A stretch of 59,808 nt of DNA from assembly GCA_003852775.1 (NCBI GenBank), contig RDDZ01000056.1, positions 1 through 59,808 on the forward strand, written 5' to 3'. Both the position numbers and the translations under genes were made by a program. Below, in pieces: positions 37,888 to 46,705 of this stretch (positions are counted from its first letter, which is position 1; each line of letters begins with the position of its first letter). The notes beneath the pieces were generated by a model that saw only the letters and a program-made list of their open reading frames with translations, ran no database searches and was not told the DNA's origin. Origin of the DNA: Microbacteriaceae bacterium (lineage in GTDB: Bacteria; Actinomycetota; Actinomycetes; Actinomycetales; Microbacteriaceae).

Positions 37888-38670
37888 GTGAGAGTCGCAC
37901 GTTTCAGCACCGGAGGCGACCCGCGGTTCGGCATCGTCGACGATGAGGACCTCGTCGTCCTCTCCGGGGACCCCATGTTCGGCGGCTACCAGCCGACCGG
38001 GGAGCGCGTCCCGCTCGCCGAGGCCCGCCTCCTGGCCCCCGTCATCCCGCGTTCCAAGGTCGTGTGCGTGGGTCTCAACTACGCCGAGCACCGCAAGGAC
38101 ATGGCGAATGTCGACGCCCCCGAGAACCCGCTCATCTTTCTCAAGCCCAACACGGCGATCATCGGACCGGGCGACCCCATCCGCATCCCGCCGGTCGAGG
38201 GGCGCATCACGCACGAGGGCGAGCTCGTCGCCGTCATCGGCCGCATCGCGAAGCAGGTGCGCGCGGAGGACTGGGCCGACTACGTCTTCGGCTACACGAT
38301 CGGCAACGACGTCTCGGCGCGCGACCAGATGTTCGCCGACGGCCAGTGGGCGCGGGCGAAGGGCTACGACACCTTCGCGCCCATCGGCCCCTGGATCGAG
38401 ACCGAGCTCGAGCCCGACGGCCTCGAGATCCGCACGTGGGTCGATGGCGAGCCGCGCCGCCAGGGCAACACGCGCGACATGATCCACAAGCTGCCCGAGC
38501 TCATCGCCTACATCTCCGACGTGTGGACGCTCCTGCCCGGCGACATCATCATGACGGGCACGCCCTCCGGGCTCGGCGGCTTCGTGCACGGCCAGAAGGT
38601 CGACATCGAGATCGAGGGGATCGGCACGCTCAGCAACCCGGCGCTCGCCCGCGACGAGCACTCCGAGTGA
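37888..38670 (+). CDS. fumarylacetoacetate hydrolase-family protein
   Basis: 260 residues; GTG start. FAH C-terminal fold over about 55-255: 'VVCVGLNYAEHRKDM', 'HEGELVAVIGR' with metal-binding Glu residues, 'GNDVSARDQMF', 'WARAKGYDTFAPIGPWI' and 'DIIMTGTPSGLG'. Members cleave C-C bonds or decarboxylate 2-oxo acids; the reaction here is not resolved. Stop overlaps the MFS start (GTGA). Confidence 0.9.
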   Translation: MRVARFSTGGDPRFGIVDDEDLVVLSGDPMFGGYQPTGERVPLAEARLLAPVIPRSKVVCVGLNYAEHRKDMANVDAPENPLIFLKPNTAIIGPGDPIRIPPVEGRITHEGELVAVIGRIAKQVRAEDWADYVFGYTIGNDVSARDQMFADGQWARAKGYDTFAPIGPWIETELEPDGLEIRTWVDGEPRRQGNTRDMIHKLPELIAYISDVWTLLPGDIIMTGTPSGLGGFVHGQKVDIEIEGIGTLSNPALARDEHSE

Positions 38671-39923
38671 CCGAGGAGGCCGCTGCGGCCCCTGCCCCGC
38701 TCGACGAGGCGGAGATCGCGCGCGTCCGCACGCGCAGCCGCGCCGCGATCATCGCCGGGCAGGTGCTCGCGGGGGTCGGGATGGGGTCGACGATGTCGGC
38801 GGGCGCGCTCCTGATCGCCGAGGTGTCCGGCTCGGAGGCGCTCTCGGGCATGGCCGCGACGATGTCGACGATCGGGTCGGCGATCGCGGCGGTGCCGCTC
38901 GCCGCACTCGCGACGCGCTCGGGTCGCGCCCCGGCCCTCGCCACCGGCGCCCTCGTGGCGACGCTCGGCGCCGTCGTCGGCATCGTCGCCGCCGTCCTCG
39001 GCTGGACCCTCCTGCTGCTCGCGGGCGTCGTCATGCTCGGCAGCGGCACGGCCGTGAACCTGCAGGCGCGGTTCGCCGCGACCGACCTCTCGGAGCCGGG
39101 GCGCCGCGGGCGCGACCTCTCGGTCGTCGTGTGGTCGACGACGGTCGGGGCCGTGCTCGGGCCGAACCTCATCGGTCTGGGGGACACCGTGGGCCAGCTC
39201 CTGGGGCTGCCGCCTCTCTCCGGCGTCTACCTCTTCACGATCGCGGCGCAGGCTGCCGCGGTCGTCGTCTACCTCGTCTGGCTGCGGCCGGATCCGCTGC
39301 GCCTTGCGACGCGGATCGGTCTCGAGCGCGCCCCCGCGACGGACGCCGCACCGCGCGAGGCCGACGCGAACGGCGTCGCGACGGGCATGGTCGCGACTTC
39401 GCTCAGCCACGCGACGATGGTCGCGATCATGGCGATGACGCCCGTGCACCTCGTGAGCCACGGCGCGAGCCTGGGGCTCGTGGGCGTCACGATCAGCCTT
39501 CACGTCTTCGGCATGTACGCGTTCTCGCCGCTGTGGGGCGTGCTCGCCGACCGCCTCGGCCGCGAGGTCACGATCGCGATCGGGCAGGTGCTCCTGCTCG
39601 GCGCCCTCCTGCTGCTGGCCGCGGGATCCGAGTCGGAGCTGTGGGTGGCCGTGGGCCTCTTCCTCATCGGCTTCGGCTGGAGCGCGGCGAGCGTCGCGGG
39701 GTCGACCCTCATCACCGAGTCGGTCGGCGTCGTCGACCGCGCGCGCATCCAGGGCCGCTCCGACCTGCTCATGTCGACCGCAGGGGCGCTCGGCGGCGGG
39801 GCCGCGGGCCTCGTGCTCGCGCAGCTCGGCTACGGGGGGCTCGCGCTCGCCTCGACCGCGCTCGCGGCGATCGTGCTCGGTGCGCTCATCGCGCGCGCCG
39901 CGCGCCCGCGGCCGACGGCCTGA
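38667..39923 (+). CDS. MFS permease
   Basis: 418 residues; GTG overlapping the FAH stop. About 12 transmembrane segments with a charged central loop (about 208-235). Conserved MFS loop motifs: 'ALATRSGRAPAL' between helices 2 and 3, and 'LADRLGREVTIAIG' in the second half. Coupled to the FAH-family enzyme, so it may move a related organic acid or aromatic breakdown product; direction and substrate are not seen. Confidence 0.88.
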   Translation: MTEEAAAAPAPLDEAEIARVRTRSRAAIIAGQVLAGVGMGSTMSAGALLIAEVSGSEALSGMAATMSTIGSAIAAVPLAALATRSGRAPALATGALVATLGAVVGIVAAVLGWTLLLLAGVVMLGSGTAVNLQARFAATDLSEPGRRGRDLSVVVWSTTVGAVLGPNLIGLGDTVGQLLGLPPLSGVYLFTIAAQAAAVVVYLVWLRPDPLRLATRIGLERAPATDAAPREADANGVATGMVATSLSHATMVAIMAMTPVHLVSHGASLGLVGVTISLHVFGMYAFSPLWGVLADRLGREVTIAIGQVLLLGALLLLAAGSESELWVAVGLFLIGFGWSAASVAGSTLITESVGVVDRARIQGRSDLLMSTAGALGGGAAGLVLAQLGYGGLALASTALAAIVLGALIARAARPRPTA

Positions 39924-39972
39924 TCTCCCGAATTTCCGGCAACCGTCCAGGCGGGAGGGGCAGGCTGGTCGC

Positions 39973-40311
39973 ATGGCGCAGCCCCCCGAAGATCCCACGC
40001 GTATGCGGGATCAGCCGGCGCTCACGACCTCCCAGGGGCGCTCCTGGCTGATCCTCGGCGGCCTCCTCGCGCTCATCTCGCTCGCCGTGCTCGTCCCGAT
40101 GGCCGTGCTCAAGATGCCGCCCATGGGGGTCGCGGCCACCGCGGCCGTCGTCGTGGCCGTGCTCTACGGGTGCATGATCATCGTGCGCTTCGCGACGCCC
40201 CCGAGCCGTCTCCGTCTCGGGCTGCTCGCGGTCGACATGCTCGCGATCGCGTTCGTCGCCGTCTTCGCGGTCCTGCTCGTGGCCGAGCGGGCCGCGCAGT
40301 CGCTCGGCTGA
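39973..40311 (+). CDS. hypothetical three-helix membrane protein
   Basis: 112 residues; ATG 39973. Three hydrophobic segments (about 24-44, 53-73 and 82-104) after a hydrophilic N-terminus. No family recognised. Its end lies 15 bases from the convergent lacI fragment. Confidence 0.65.
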   Translation: MAQPPEDPTRMRDQPALTTSQGRSWLILGGLLALISLAVLVPMAVLKMPPMGVAATAAVVVAVLYGCMIIVRFATPPSRLRLGLLAVDMLAIAFVAVFAVLLVAERAAQSLG

Positions 40312-40326
40312 CCTGTCCGAGGCGGC

Positions 40327-41304
40327 TCAGGCCTCGCGCGTCGAGCGCCGCACGATGAGCTTCGTCGGAAGCGGGGTGTCCTCGGTGACGGTGTCGGGGT
40401 CCTCGACCGCGACGAGCACCTTCTGCATGACGAGCTCGCCGAGCGTCGCGAAGTCCTGACGCACGGTCGTGAGCGGCGGGAAGAGGTAGCCCGCCTCGGG
40501 CACGTCGTCGAACCCCACGACGCTGACGTCCTCGGGAACGCGGAGGCCGCGCTCGCGCAGCGACGAGAGCAGCCCGATGGCCATGTGGTCGTTGCTCACG
40601 AACACGGCGTCCCCTGCCTCGACGCCCAGCTCGGGCCCGAGCCGGTACCCGCTCTCCGCCGACCAGTCGCCGTGCGGCGGCTCGACGATGTCGAGCCGGT
40701 GGGCGACGAGCTCGTCGCGCCAGCCGCGCTCGCGCTCGATGGCATCCGGACTGCTCGGCGGCCCCCCGAGGTGCAGGATGCGCGTGTGCCCCAGCTCCGC
40801 GAGGTGGCGCACGGCGGAGCGGGCGCCGCGGTACTGGTCGATCGAGACGATGAGCGGGCTCGGGCGGGGCGAGGCGGCCACCGCGACGACGGGGATCGAG
40901 AGGTCGAGCCCGCGCACGACCTCGAGGACGGCGACGTCGACGACGATGAGCACGATCGCGTCGACGCGCTGGCGCAGCAGCGACTCGACGACGAGGCGCA
41001 CGGCGCCCGGGTCCTCGTCGAGGGAGCTCACCGTCTCCACGTTGTAGCGCGCGGCGCGTGCCGCGAAGTTGACGTGCATCGCGATCGAGGTGGGCCCGAA
41101 ATCCGAGACGCCGGGAGACACGAGACCGATTGTGCGCGTGCGGCGCGTCACGAGTGCGCGCGCGGCGGGGGAGGGGCTGTAGCGCAGCTGCGCGATCGCC
41201 TGCTCGACGCGCGCCCGGGTGGCGGGGCGCACGTTCGGGAGGTCGTTGAGCACGCGCGACAGCTCGGCGCGGATGGCGCGCGCGATCGCGACGAGCTGCT
41301 GCAC
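40327..41304 (-). pseudogene. LacI-family regulator lacking the first HTH helix
   Basis: The reading frame (GTG 41304) has an intact periplasmic-binding-like effector domain ('TIGLVSPGVSDFGP', 'VDAIVLIVVDV', 'GARSAVRHLAELGHTRILHL', 'VPEDVSVVGFDDVPEAG'). The DNA-binding part is family-like only from '[19 protein letters not shown]' on. Before it, helix 1 and the 'AGVSxxT' turn are replaced by '[13 protein letters not shown]', which has no LacI character and lies antisense to araA-like sequence. A deletion has probably removed the 5' end, about at 41265-41300. DNA binding should be lost unless this region folds unexpectedly. An arabinose-related effector is inferred from the neighbouring araA remnant. 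Confidence 0.75.
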
Positions 41305-42279
41305 CGCGAGCGAGTGCGGTCGTCGGCCACGCGTCCGACCCGGCCGTCACCGCCGCGATCGGCACCTGGACGCGCGCAGCCGCCGGCTGGACCGCGTCGC
41401 AGGGGATGCGCGTCGCGCGCTTCGGCGACAACACGCGCAACGTCGCCGTCACCGAGGGTGACAAGACCGAGGCCGAGATCCGCCTGGGCGTGAGCGTCAA
41501 CACGTGGGGCGTCAACGAGCTCGTCGCGCGCGTCGACGCGCAGGCGGACGCCGACATCGACGCCCTCGTGCAGGTGTACCTCGACGAGTACGACGTCGCC
41601 CCCGAGCTGCTGCCGGGCGGCGAGCGCCACGAGTCGCTGCGCTACGGCGCCGCGACCGAGCTCGGCCTCCGCTCGATCCTCGAGGAGGTCGGCGCGACCG
41701 CGTTCACCGACTCGTTCGAGGACCTCGGCGACCTCAAGCAGCTGCCGGGCCTCGCCGTGCAGCGCCTCATGGCCGACGGCTACGGCTTCGGCGCGGAGGG
41801 CGACTGGAAGACGGCCGTGCTCGTGCGGATCGCCGCCGTCATGGGCGCGGGCCTCCCCGGCGGCGCGAGCCTCATGGAGGACTACACCTACGACATGACC
41901 CCGGGCGAGGAGCTCATCCTCGGCGCCCACATGCTCGAGGTGTCGCCGTCCCTCACCTCGATGAAGCCGAGCCTCGAGATCCACCCGCTCGGCATCGGCG
42001 GCAAGGACGACCCCGTGCGTCTCGTGTTCACGGCGGAGGCGGGCCCCGCCGTCGTGGTCGCGCTCAGCGACCAGCGCGAGCGCTTCCGCCTCGTGGCTCA
42101 TCGCGGGTGCGGCGCACCACACGGTCATGACGAACCAGGTGGGCATCGAGGCGTGGGAGGACTTCGCGCGCATCGCGAGCGTCGAGCTCCTCGTGATCGA
42201 CGAGACCACGACCATCCGCTCGTTCGAGGACCAGGTGCGCGCGAACGCCGCCTACTACCGCCTCAACCAGTCCTTTGAT
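41305..42279 (+). pseudogene. araA: L-arabinose isomerase remnant, 5'-truncated and frameshifted
   Basis: From 41307 the frame reads '[19 protein letters not shown]', '[20 protein letters not shown]', '[15 protein letters not shown]', '[20 protein letters not shown]', '[16 protein letters not shown]' and '[12 protein letters not shown]', all typical of AraA. Roughly the first 130 residues are missing. After 'ERFRL' (about 42093) the frame changes and about 40 codons are absent; the homologous reading resumes as '[12 protein letters not shown]' and continues to '[12 protein letters not shown]', where a one-base loss seems to hide the stop. Catalytic Glu and His residues are still visible, so decay is recent. 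No start codon with a ribosome site. Confidence 0.88.
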
Positions 42280-42283
42280 CCGC

Positions 42284-42327
42284 TTTGTTGCACGCGCGCC
42301 GCTCAATCGCGGCGCGCGTGCAACAAA
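42284..42327. terminator. 19-bp perfect terminator palindrome
   Basis: TTTGTTGCACGCGCGCCGC pairs over all 19 bases with its complement, around a 6-base loop (tcaatc). It ends nine bases before the stop of the convergent LysR-domain gene and five bases after the araA remnant, so it terminates both. The A and T ends give a short U-tract in each direction. Confidence 0.93.
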
Positions 42328-42335
42328 CGGGAGCG

Positions 42336-42872
42336 TCAGCGGGAGGAGTTGGCGGTCCGGCCGCGCACGATGCCGATGAAGGCGTCGGCGCGCGGGTCGT
42401 CGAGGGAGCGCGGCCAGACGAGGGCGATGCCGGAGTCGGGCGCGTCGATCACGGGGCGCGCGATGACGTCGCGACGCGAGTGGGCCCGCGCCACCGACAT
42501 CGGCATGAGCGCGAGGCCCACGTTCGCGGCGACGAGCTCGACCGTGTCGGTGCCCTGCCCCTCGAGGATCGTCTCGCCCTCGAGGTCGGCGAGCGCGAGC
42601 TCGTCGAACGCCGCCACAGGGTGGTCCTTCGGGGCGACAACGACGGGGCGCTCCCGGTAGAGCGGGATGGCGTGGAGCTCGTCGTCGGCCGTCACGTCGC
42701 GCAGGAGCGCCATGTGCGCCGAGGCGTCCCGGAGGGATGCGAGCGCCGCCTCCTGGGGGAGCGGCCGCAGTTCGAGCGGGCTCCGCGGCATCCGCTCGCG
42801 CCAGATCCGCTCCCACTTGCCGGGCGTCGCCCCGGGCACGAACGCGACGACGAAGGGAACGGGCACGTCCAC
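42336..42872 (-). CDS. standalone LysR substrate-binding domain protein
   Basis: 178 residues from GTG 42872 (a second in-frame GTG lies at 42866). The whole protein is a LysR type 2 periplasmic-like effector domain ('ERMPRSPLELRPLPQEAALA', 'VVVAPKDHPVAAFDELALADL', 'TVELVAANVGLALMPMSVAR'). No HTH precedes it and none fits in the 17 bases before the divergent DUF5997 start. I recall the same pairing in relatives, so it appears to be a stable form rather than a fragment. A role sensing a small molecule for a partner protein is inferred. Confidence 0.82.
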   Translation of the reverse strand: MDVPVPFVVAFVPGATPGKWERIWRERMPRSPLELRPLPQEAALASLRDASAHMALLRDVTADDELHAIPLYRERPVVVAPKDHPVAAFDELALADLEGETILEGQGTDTVELVAANVGLALMPMSVARAHSRRDVIARPVIDAPDSGIALVWPRSLDDPRADAFIGIVRGRTANSSR

Positions 42873-42890
42873 GAGGCTACCCTCGGAACA
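42866..42890. promoter_or_regulatory. overlapping divergent promoters, probably leaderless
   Basis: Only 17 bases separate the two start codons. On the plus strand TACCCT (42879-42884) is a TAnnnT -10 placed to start transcription at or next to the ATG at 42890. On the minus strand TAGCCT overlaps it and is placed to start at the GTG at 42866-42872. No ribosome sites are present on either side. Confidence 0.5.
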
Positions 42891-43267
42891 TGACCGACGA
42901 GCCGCGCGAAGACCGCCGCCAGCAGCCCAAGCCCCCCAAGGTGCAGTACCTCTCGGCGCAGACCGCGGCGAAGAAGCTCGGCATCTACCTGCCGGCCGCC
43001 CCCGCCGAGTTCCGCGAGAACCAGCACTCCCGCGACGAGCTCGCGGCGCTCCAGACCGACCCGCCGGCGTGGCTGCGCACCCTGCGGGCCGAGGGGCCGC
43101 ATCCGCGCTCCGAGGTCTCGCGCCGACTCGGCATCACCAACTCGGGCCTCGCCCGCGCCGGGGTCGCGGATGCCATGACGACCGCCGAGATCCAGGCGAT
43201 CCTCGCCGACCCGCCGCAGTGGCTGCACGAGGAGCGGGCCCGCGCGCGCAAGGCCCAGCAGGGCTGA
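42890..43267 (+). CDS. DUF5997-like protein with possible HTH
   Basis: 125 residues. N-terminus is basic and Gln/Pro-rich; 'YLSAQTAAKKLGIYLPAAP' and 'FRENQHSRDELAALQTDPP' are typical of DUF5997 as I recall it. Residues about 73-95 ('HPRSEVSRRLGITNSGLARAG') look like a helix-turn-helix, and the basic C-terminus 'ARARKAQQ' would suit nucleic-acid binding. Divergent from the LysR effector-domain gene. The peptidase remnant begins right after its stop, in the same frame. Confidence 0.8.
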   Translation: MTDEPREDRRQQPKPPKVQYLSAQTAAKKLGIYLPAAPAEFRENQHSRDELAALQTDPPAWLRTLRAEGPHPRSEVSRRLGITNSGLARAGVADAMTTAEIQAILADPPQWLHEERARARKAQQG

Positions 43268-44464
43268 ATCCTGACGGGGGCGATCCTCGCCGTCGGGCTC
43301 GCCTCACCGGCGACGGCGGGCGGTTGGCCCGGCAAAGGGGGAGGACACGGACCGGGCCATGGGCACGGCCCCGGCAAGGACGACAAGAACAGCTCCGCGA
43401 CGCTGTGGAAAGCCGTCACCGCGACGTCGATCCGGTTCCACCTCGCGAAGCTGCAGGTGATCGCGGAGGCCGAGGGCGACATCGCGCTCGTCCAGCGCGG
43501 CACGTGCGACTTCGCCACGAAGGCCGCGAACGCGGAGGCCGCGGGCGCGTCCGCCGTCATCGTGTTCAACCAGGGCAACGAGGTGGAGGGCGACGACCGC
43601 TTCGGTGTGCTCTTCGGCACCCTCGGCGAGCTCGGGCGCACGATCCCCGTGATCGGGACGAGCTTCGAGATCGGCGAGGCCTTCGCGCTCGCGGAGGCAC
43701 CCACCGCCCGCATCGTCCTCGAGACGACGCAGGTGACGGTCGACACCTTCAACCTCGTCGCGACGAGCAAGAAGGGCGACCCGACCAAGCAGGTCGTCGT
43801 GGGCGCGCACCTCGACGTCACGAAGTCGAAGCCCGCGAGCCAGCTCGTGTTCGCGTGGTGGTCGGGTGAGGAGGACGGCCTGCAGGGCTCGGACTACTAC
43901 GTCTCGCAGCTGAGCGAGGAGCAGGTGGCGAACACCGCGCTCAACCTCAACTTCGACATGGTGGGTTCGCCCAACGCGGTGCGGTTCGTCTACGACGGCG
44001 ACGCGTTCGGCGAGACGGGTCCGGAGGGCTCGGCGGAGATCGAGCAGCTGTTCCTCGACTACTTCGCATCGCAGGGCCTCGAGACGGCGCCGACCGCGTT
44101 CGACGGACGCAGCGACTACTTCGCCTTCATCGACGCCGGCATCCCCGCAGGCGGTCTGTTCACGGGCGCCGAGGGCATCAAGACCGACGAGCAGGCCGCG
44201 ATCTTCGGGGGCACCGCGGGCGAGCCGTGCGACCCGTGCTACCACCAGGCCTGCGACACGACCGCGAACATCGACCCGGTCGTGCTCGAGGAGATGGCGG
44301 ATGCCGTCGCGCACGCCGTGTACACCTCGGCCGACGTGAAGACGCACAAGTGGCGTCACCACGACCACGGCCAGTGGAAGAAGTGGAAGCACCACCACGG
44401 CTGGGACGGCCGCGGCTTCCACGGCTCGGCATCCCCTGCCGCCGCCCCTCCGCGCGTGACGTAG
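43268..44464 (+). pseudogene. secreted M28 aminopeptidase remnant, no start codon, internal deletions
   Basis: Directly after the DUF5997 stop, in frame, the sequence reads the hydrophobic core and cleavage site of a signal peptide ('GAILAVGLASPATA') but has no initiator or basic n-region. A short 'HLAKLQVIAEAEG' helix then joins straight to the middle of a PA domain ('IALVQRGTCDFATKAANAE'), about 100 residues short. In the catalytic domain 'VVVGAHLD' joins 'VTKSKPASQLVFAWWSGEED', so the segment with the bridging Asp ('NDNGSG') is missing. The other ligands (His of HLD, GEE, 'NFDMVGSPN', 'CYHQACD') remain. The first usable start, GTG 43457, would give a cytoplasmic, inactive protein. His/Trp/Lys-rich tail. 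Confidence 0.85.
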
Positions 44465-44473
44465 CGTGGAGGG

Positions 44474-45250
44474 GTGGCGGAGTGCATTCACGGTTTCGAC
44501 GAGGGGCTCTGCGACGTCTGCTTCCCGCGGACGCCCGCGCCGGCGCCGAAGGCCGTGCGGCCCGCGGCGACCCGCGCGAGCGCGCCGCGTGCGTCGAGCC
44601 GGACGACGAGCCTGCGCACCCCGGTCACGGCCGGCGCCCCCGCCTCGCTCAAGCTGCCGGGCCGTCGCGTGCACCACGTGACGCACATCCGCACGCTCGA
44701 GTCGATCGCGCTCGACGGCGAGCTGCGCGCGGGCGCCGAGCCCGACGTCGACGTGAGCTCGGCCACGACGCGCGAGCTGCGCGAGACGGCGACCGTGCCG
44801 GGTGGCCTCAGCGTCGCCTCGTTCGTGTCGTTCGCGATCTCGCCCGACTCCACGCGCTGGCAGGAGCTGCGCGAGGGCGCCGAGGGCGCGCACTGGTCGG
44901 ATGCGGCCCGCGCGTCCAAAGCCACCGATTTCGTGATCCTCGCCGTGCCGGTCGACGCGCTCGGCGACGAGATCGTCTTCGCGGACGGGGACGCCGCCGC
45001 GGTCGGCACGCAGTTCTCGGTGGGTGTCGTCGGGGGCACGCAGGCGCTGCGCCGGCTGCACGCGACCGACCCCGACTTCCGTGACGCCGAGCTGCTCGTG
45101 CGCGGACCCGTGCCGCTCTCGGCGGTCGCCGCGATCACGGTCGCGAACGAGCGCGTACGCGACCGCGTGCGCGAGCTGTTCTCCGACGCGGGCCTCACGG
45201 CGCCGCGCATCGCGGTCTACCCGCCCGCCTTCACCGTCGACATCTACTGA
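44474..45250 (+). CDS. DarT-like (DUF4433) ADP-ribosyltransferase, orphan
   Basis: 258 residues; GTG start. N-terminal Cys/His cluster 'CIHGFDEGLCDVCFP' may bind zinc, then a Pro/Ala/Arg linker (about 20-60). From 'VHHVTHIRTLESIALDGELR' (about 66) the protein resembles DarT, which ADP-ribosylates thymidine in single-stranded DNA. 'DFRDAELLVRGPVPLSAV' carries Glu206 where DarT has its catalytic Glu, so it may be active. No macrodomain antitoxin (DarG) gene is adjacent. The role could be housekeeping rather than toxin-antitoxin. Confidence 0.75.
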   Translation: MAECIHGFDEGLCDVCFPRTPAPAPKAVRPAATRASAPRASSRTTSLRTPVTAGAPASLKLPGRRVHHVTHIRTLESIALDGELRAGAEPDVDVSSATTRELRETATVPGGLSVASFVSFAISPDSTRWQELREGAEGAHWSDAARASKATDFVILAVPVDALGDEIVFADGDAAAVGTQFSVGVVGGTQALRRLHATDPDFRDAELLVRGPVPLSAVAAITVANERVRDRVRELFSDAGLTAPRIAVYPPAFTVDIY

Positions 45251-45270
45251 CGACGGCCGCGGGGGGCCGC

Positions 45271-45693
45271 TCAGAAGCGCTCGGGCTCCGGACCGCGGCG
45301 GAAGCGCCTCCCGGTCAGCGTCCGCGGTCGGATGCGCACCCAGCGGTACTTGAGCGTCGGCACCCACGGCGCGAGCGGCAGGCGCTCGGCGGCGTCGATC
45401 TCGCTCCCGCGCTCGAGGCGCTCCGCCTCGCCCTTCACGACGACGCTGAAGGCCTCGCCCTCGTCCCAGCCGTCGATCTCGAGGGCGACCTCGGGGTTGA
45501 CGGTGAGCTCGACGAGCTTCGTGCCGGGTGCCGTGCGGAACCACAGCGCGCCCTCGTGCACCGCGAAGTTGATGGGGAAGATGTCGAGCTCGCCGGCCGC
45601 CGCGAGCGCGATCCGGCCCATCGGGGCGAGCTCGAGCAGCTCCCAGCACTCCCGCTCGTCGAGCACCTCCACGGGGTTCACGACGTCGTCCAT
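45271..45693 (-). CDS. pyridoxamine 5'-phosphate oxidase-like flavin protein
   Basis: 140 residues. Split-barrel fold: 'ECWELLELAPMGRIALAAAG', 'DIFPINFAVHEGALWFRTA', 'VALEIDGWDEGEAFSVVVKG' and C-terminal 'RWVRIRPRTLTGRRF'. Members bind FMN, F420 or haem; which cofactor is used is unclear. GGAGGA lies upstream of ATG 45693. Divergent from the EamA permease. Confidence 0.85.
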   Translation of the reverse strand: MDDVVNPVEVLDERECWELLELAPMGRIALAAAGELDIFPINFAVHEGALWFRTAPGTKLVELTVNPEVALEIDGWDEGEAFSVVVKGEAERLERGSEIDAAERLPLAPWVPTLKYRWVRIRPRTLTGRRFRRGPEPERF

Positions 45694-45788
45694 GGCGTCC
45701 TCCTTCGTCTCGCGCCCATCGTCCCCCCGGACGCCGCCCGCCGACAGGGACGTTCGGCCCGCGCCGCGGCATCCGCTTAGATGAACGC

Positions 45789-46661
45789 ATGATCGTGCTC
45801 GTCGGCCTCGCGAGCGCGATCGTCTACGGCGTCTCCGACTTCTTCGGCGGCCTCGGGTCGCGCCGCGTCTCGCCGCTGCTCGTGAGCCTCGTGAGCTTCG
45901 CGGCCGCGGCGGCGCCGATCGCGGTGCTGACTTTCGCCGTCGGCTCGGTGTGGTCGGCGGAGGCCGTGTGGCTCGGGCTCGCCGCGGGCCTCGCGGGCGC
46001 GGTCGCCATCTGGGCGTTCTACGCGGCCCTCGCGATCGGCCCGATGAGCGTCATCTCGCCGACGACCGCGGCCGTCGCGGCCCTCATCCCGGCGGTGGGC
46101 GGCATCCTGCAGGGGGAGCGGTTCCGTCCGCTCGGCTACGTCGCGCTCGCGGCTCTCGTCGTCGCGGCCGTGCTGCTCGGCGTGACCCGCGAGCAGCAGG
46201 GCGGTCGCGTCGGCGCGCGCGCGGTCGTGCTCGCCGTCGCCTCGGGGGTCGGTTTCGGCGGCTACAACGTCCTCATGGAGTGGACCCCGCCCGAGTCGGA
46301 GTATGCGCCGCTGCTCGTCGACCTCGTCGGCGGCGCGCTCCTGTTCGCCGTCGTGCTCGCCGTGTTCCGCGTCGTCCGCCGCGACTCGTGGTGGGGCGGG
46401 CGCGAGGCTCCGCCCGTTGAGGCCCGCCGCCCGGGTCTCCTCTTCGCCCTCGCCGCGGGACTCCTCATGGCCGTCGCCAACGCCCTCCTGCTGTGGGGGC
46501 TGCACCAGGGCCAGCTCGCGATCATGGGGGTGCTCGCATCCCTCTACCCGCTCGGCACGGTGCTGCTCGCGCTCACGGTGCTGCGGGAGCGGCTCATGCC
46601 CGTGCAGATCGTGGGCGTCGTGCTCGCGCTCGCCGCATCCGCCGCCCTCGCCTGGGGCTGA
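45789..46661 (+). CDS. EamA/DMT-family transporter
   Basis: 290 residues, about ten transmembrane helices in two five-helix repeats. '[20 protein letters not shown]' starts repeat 1; '[20 protein letters not shown]' and '[19 protein letters not shown]' are the EamA signature ends of each repeat. Probably a metabolite or amino-acid exporter. It sits 44 bases before gltX, which starts from its own AGGGG ribosome site. Confidence 0.87.
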   Translation: MIVLVGLASAIVYGVSDFFGGLGSRRVSPLLVSLVSFAAAAAPIAVLTFAVGSVWSAEAVWLGLAAGLAGAVAIWAFYAALAIGPMSVISPTTAAVAALIPAVGGILQGERFRPLGYVALAALVVAAVLLGVTREQQGGRVGARAVVLAVASGVGFGGYNVLMEWTPPESEYAPLLVDLVGGALLFAVVLAVFRVVRRDSWWGGREAPPVEARRPGLLFALAAGLLMAVANALLLWGLHQGQLAIMGVLASLYPLGTVLLALTVLRERLMPVQIVGVVLALAASAALAWG

Positions 46662-46705
46662 GGTCTCGCAATCGGCGCCCACCCGGCCCAAGTAGGATCG
46701 AGGGG

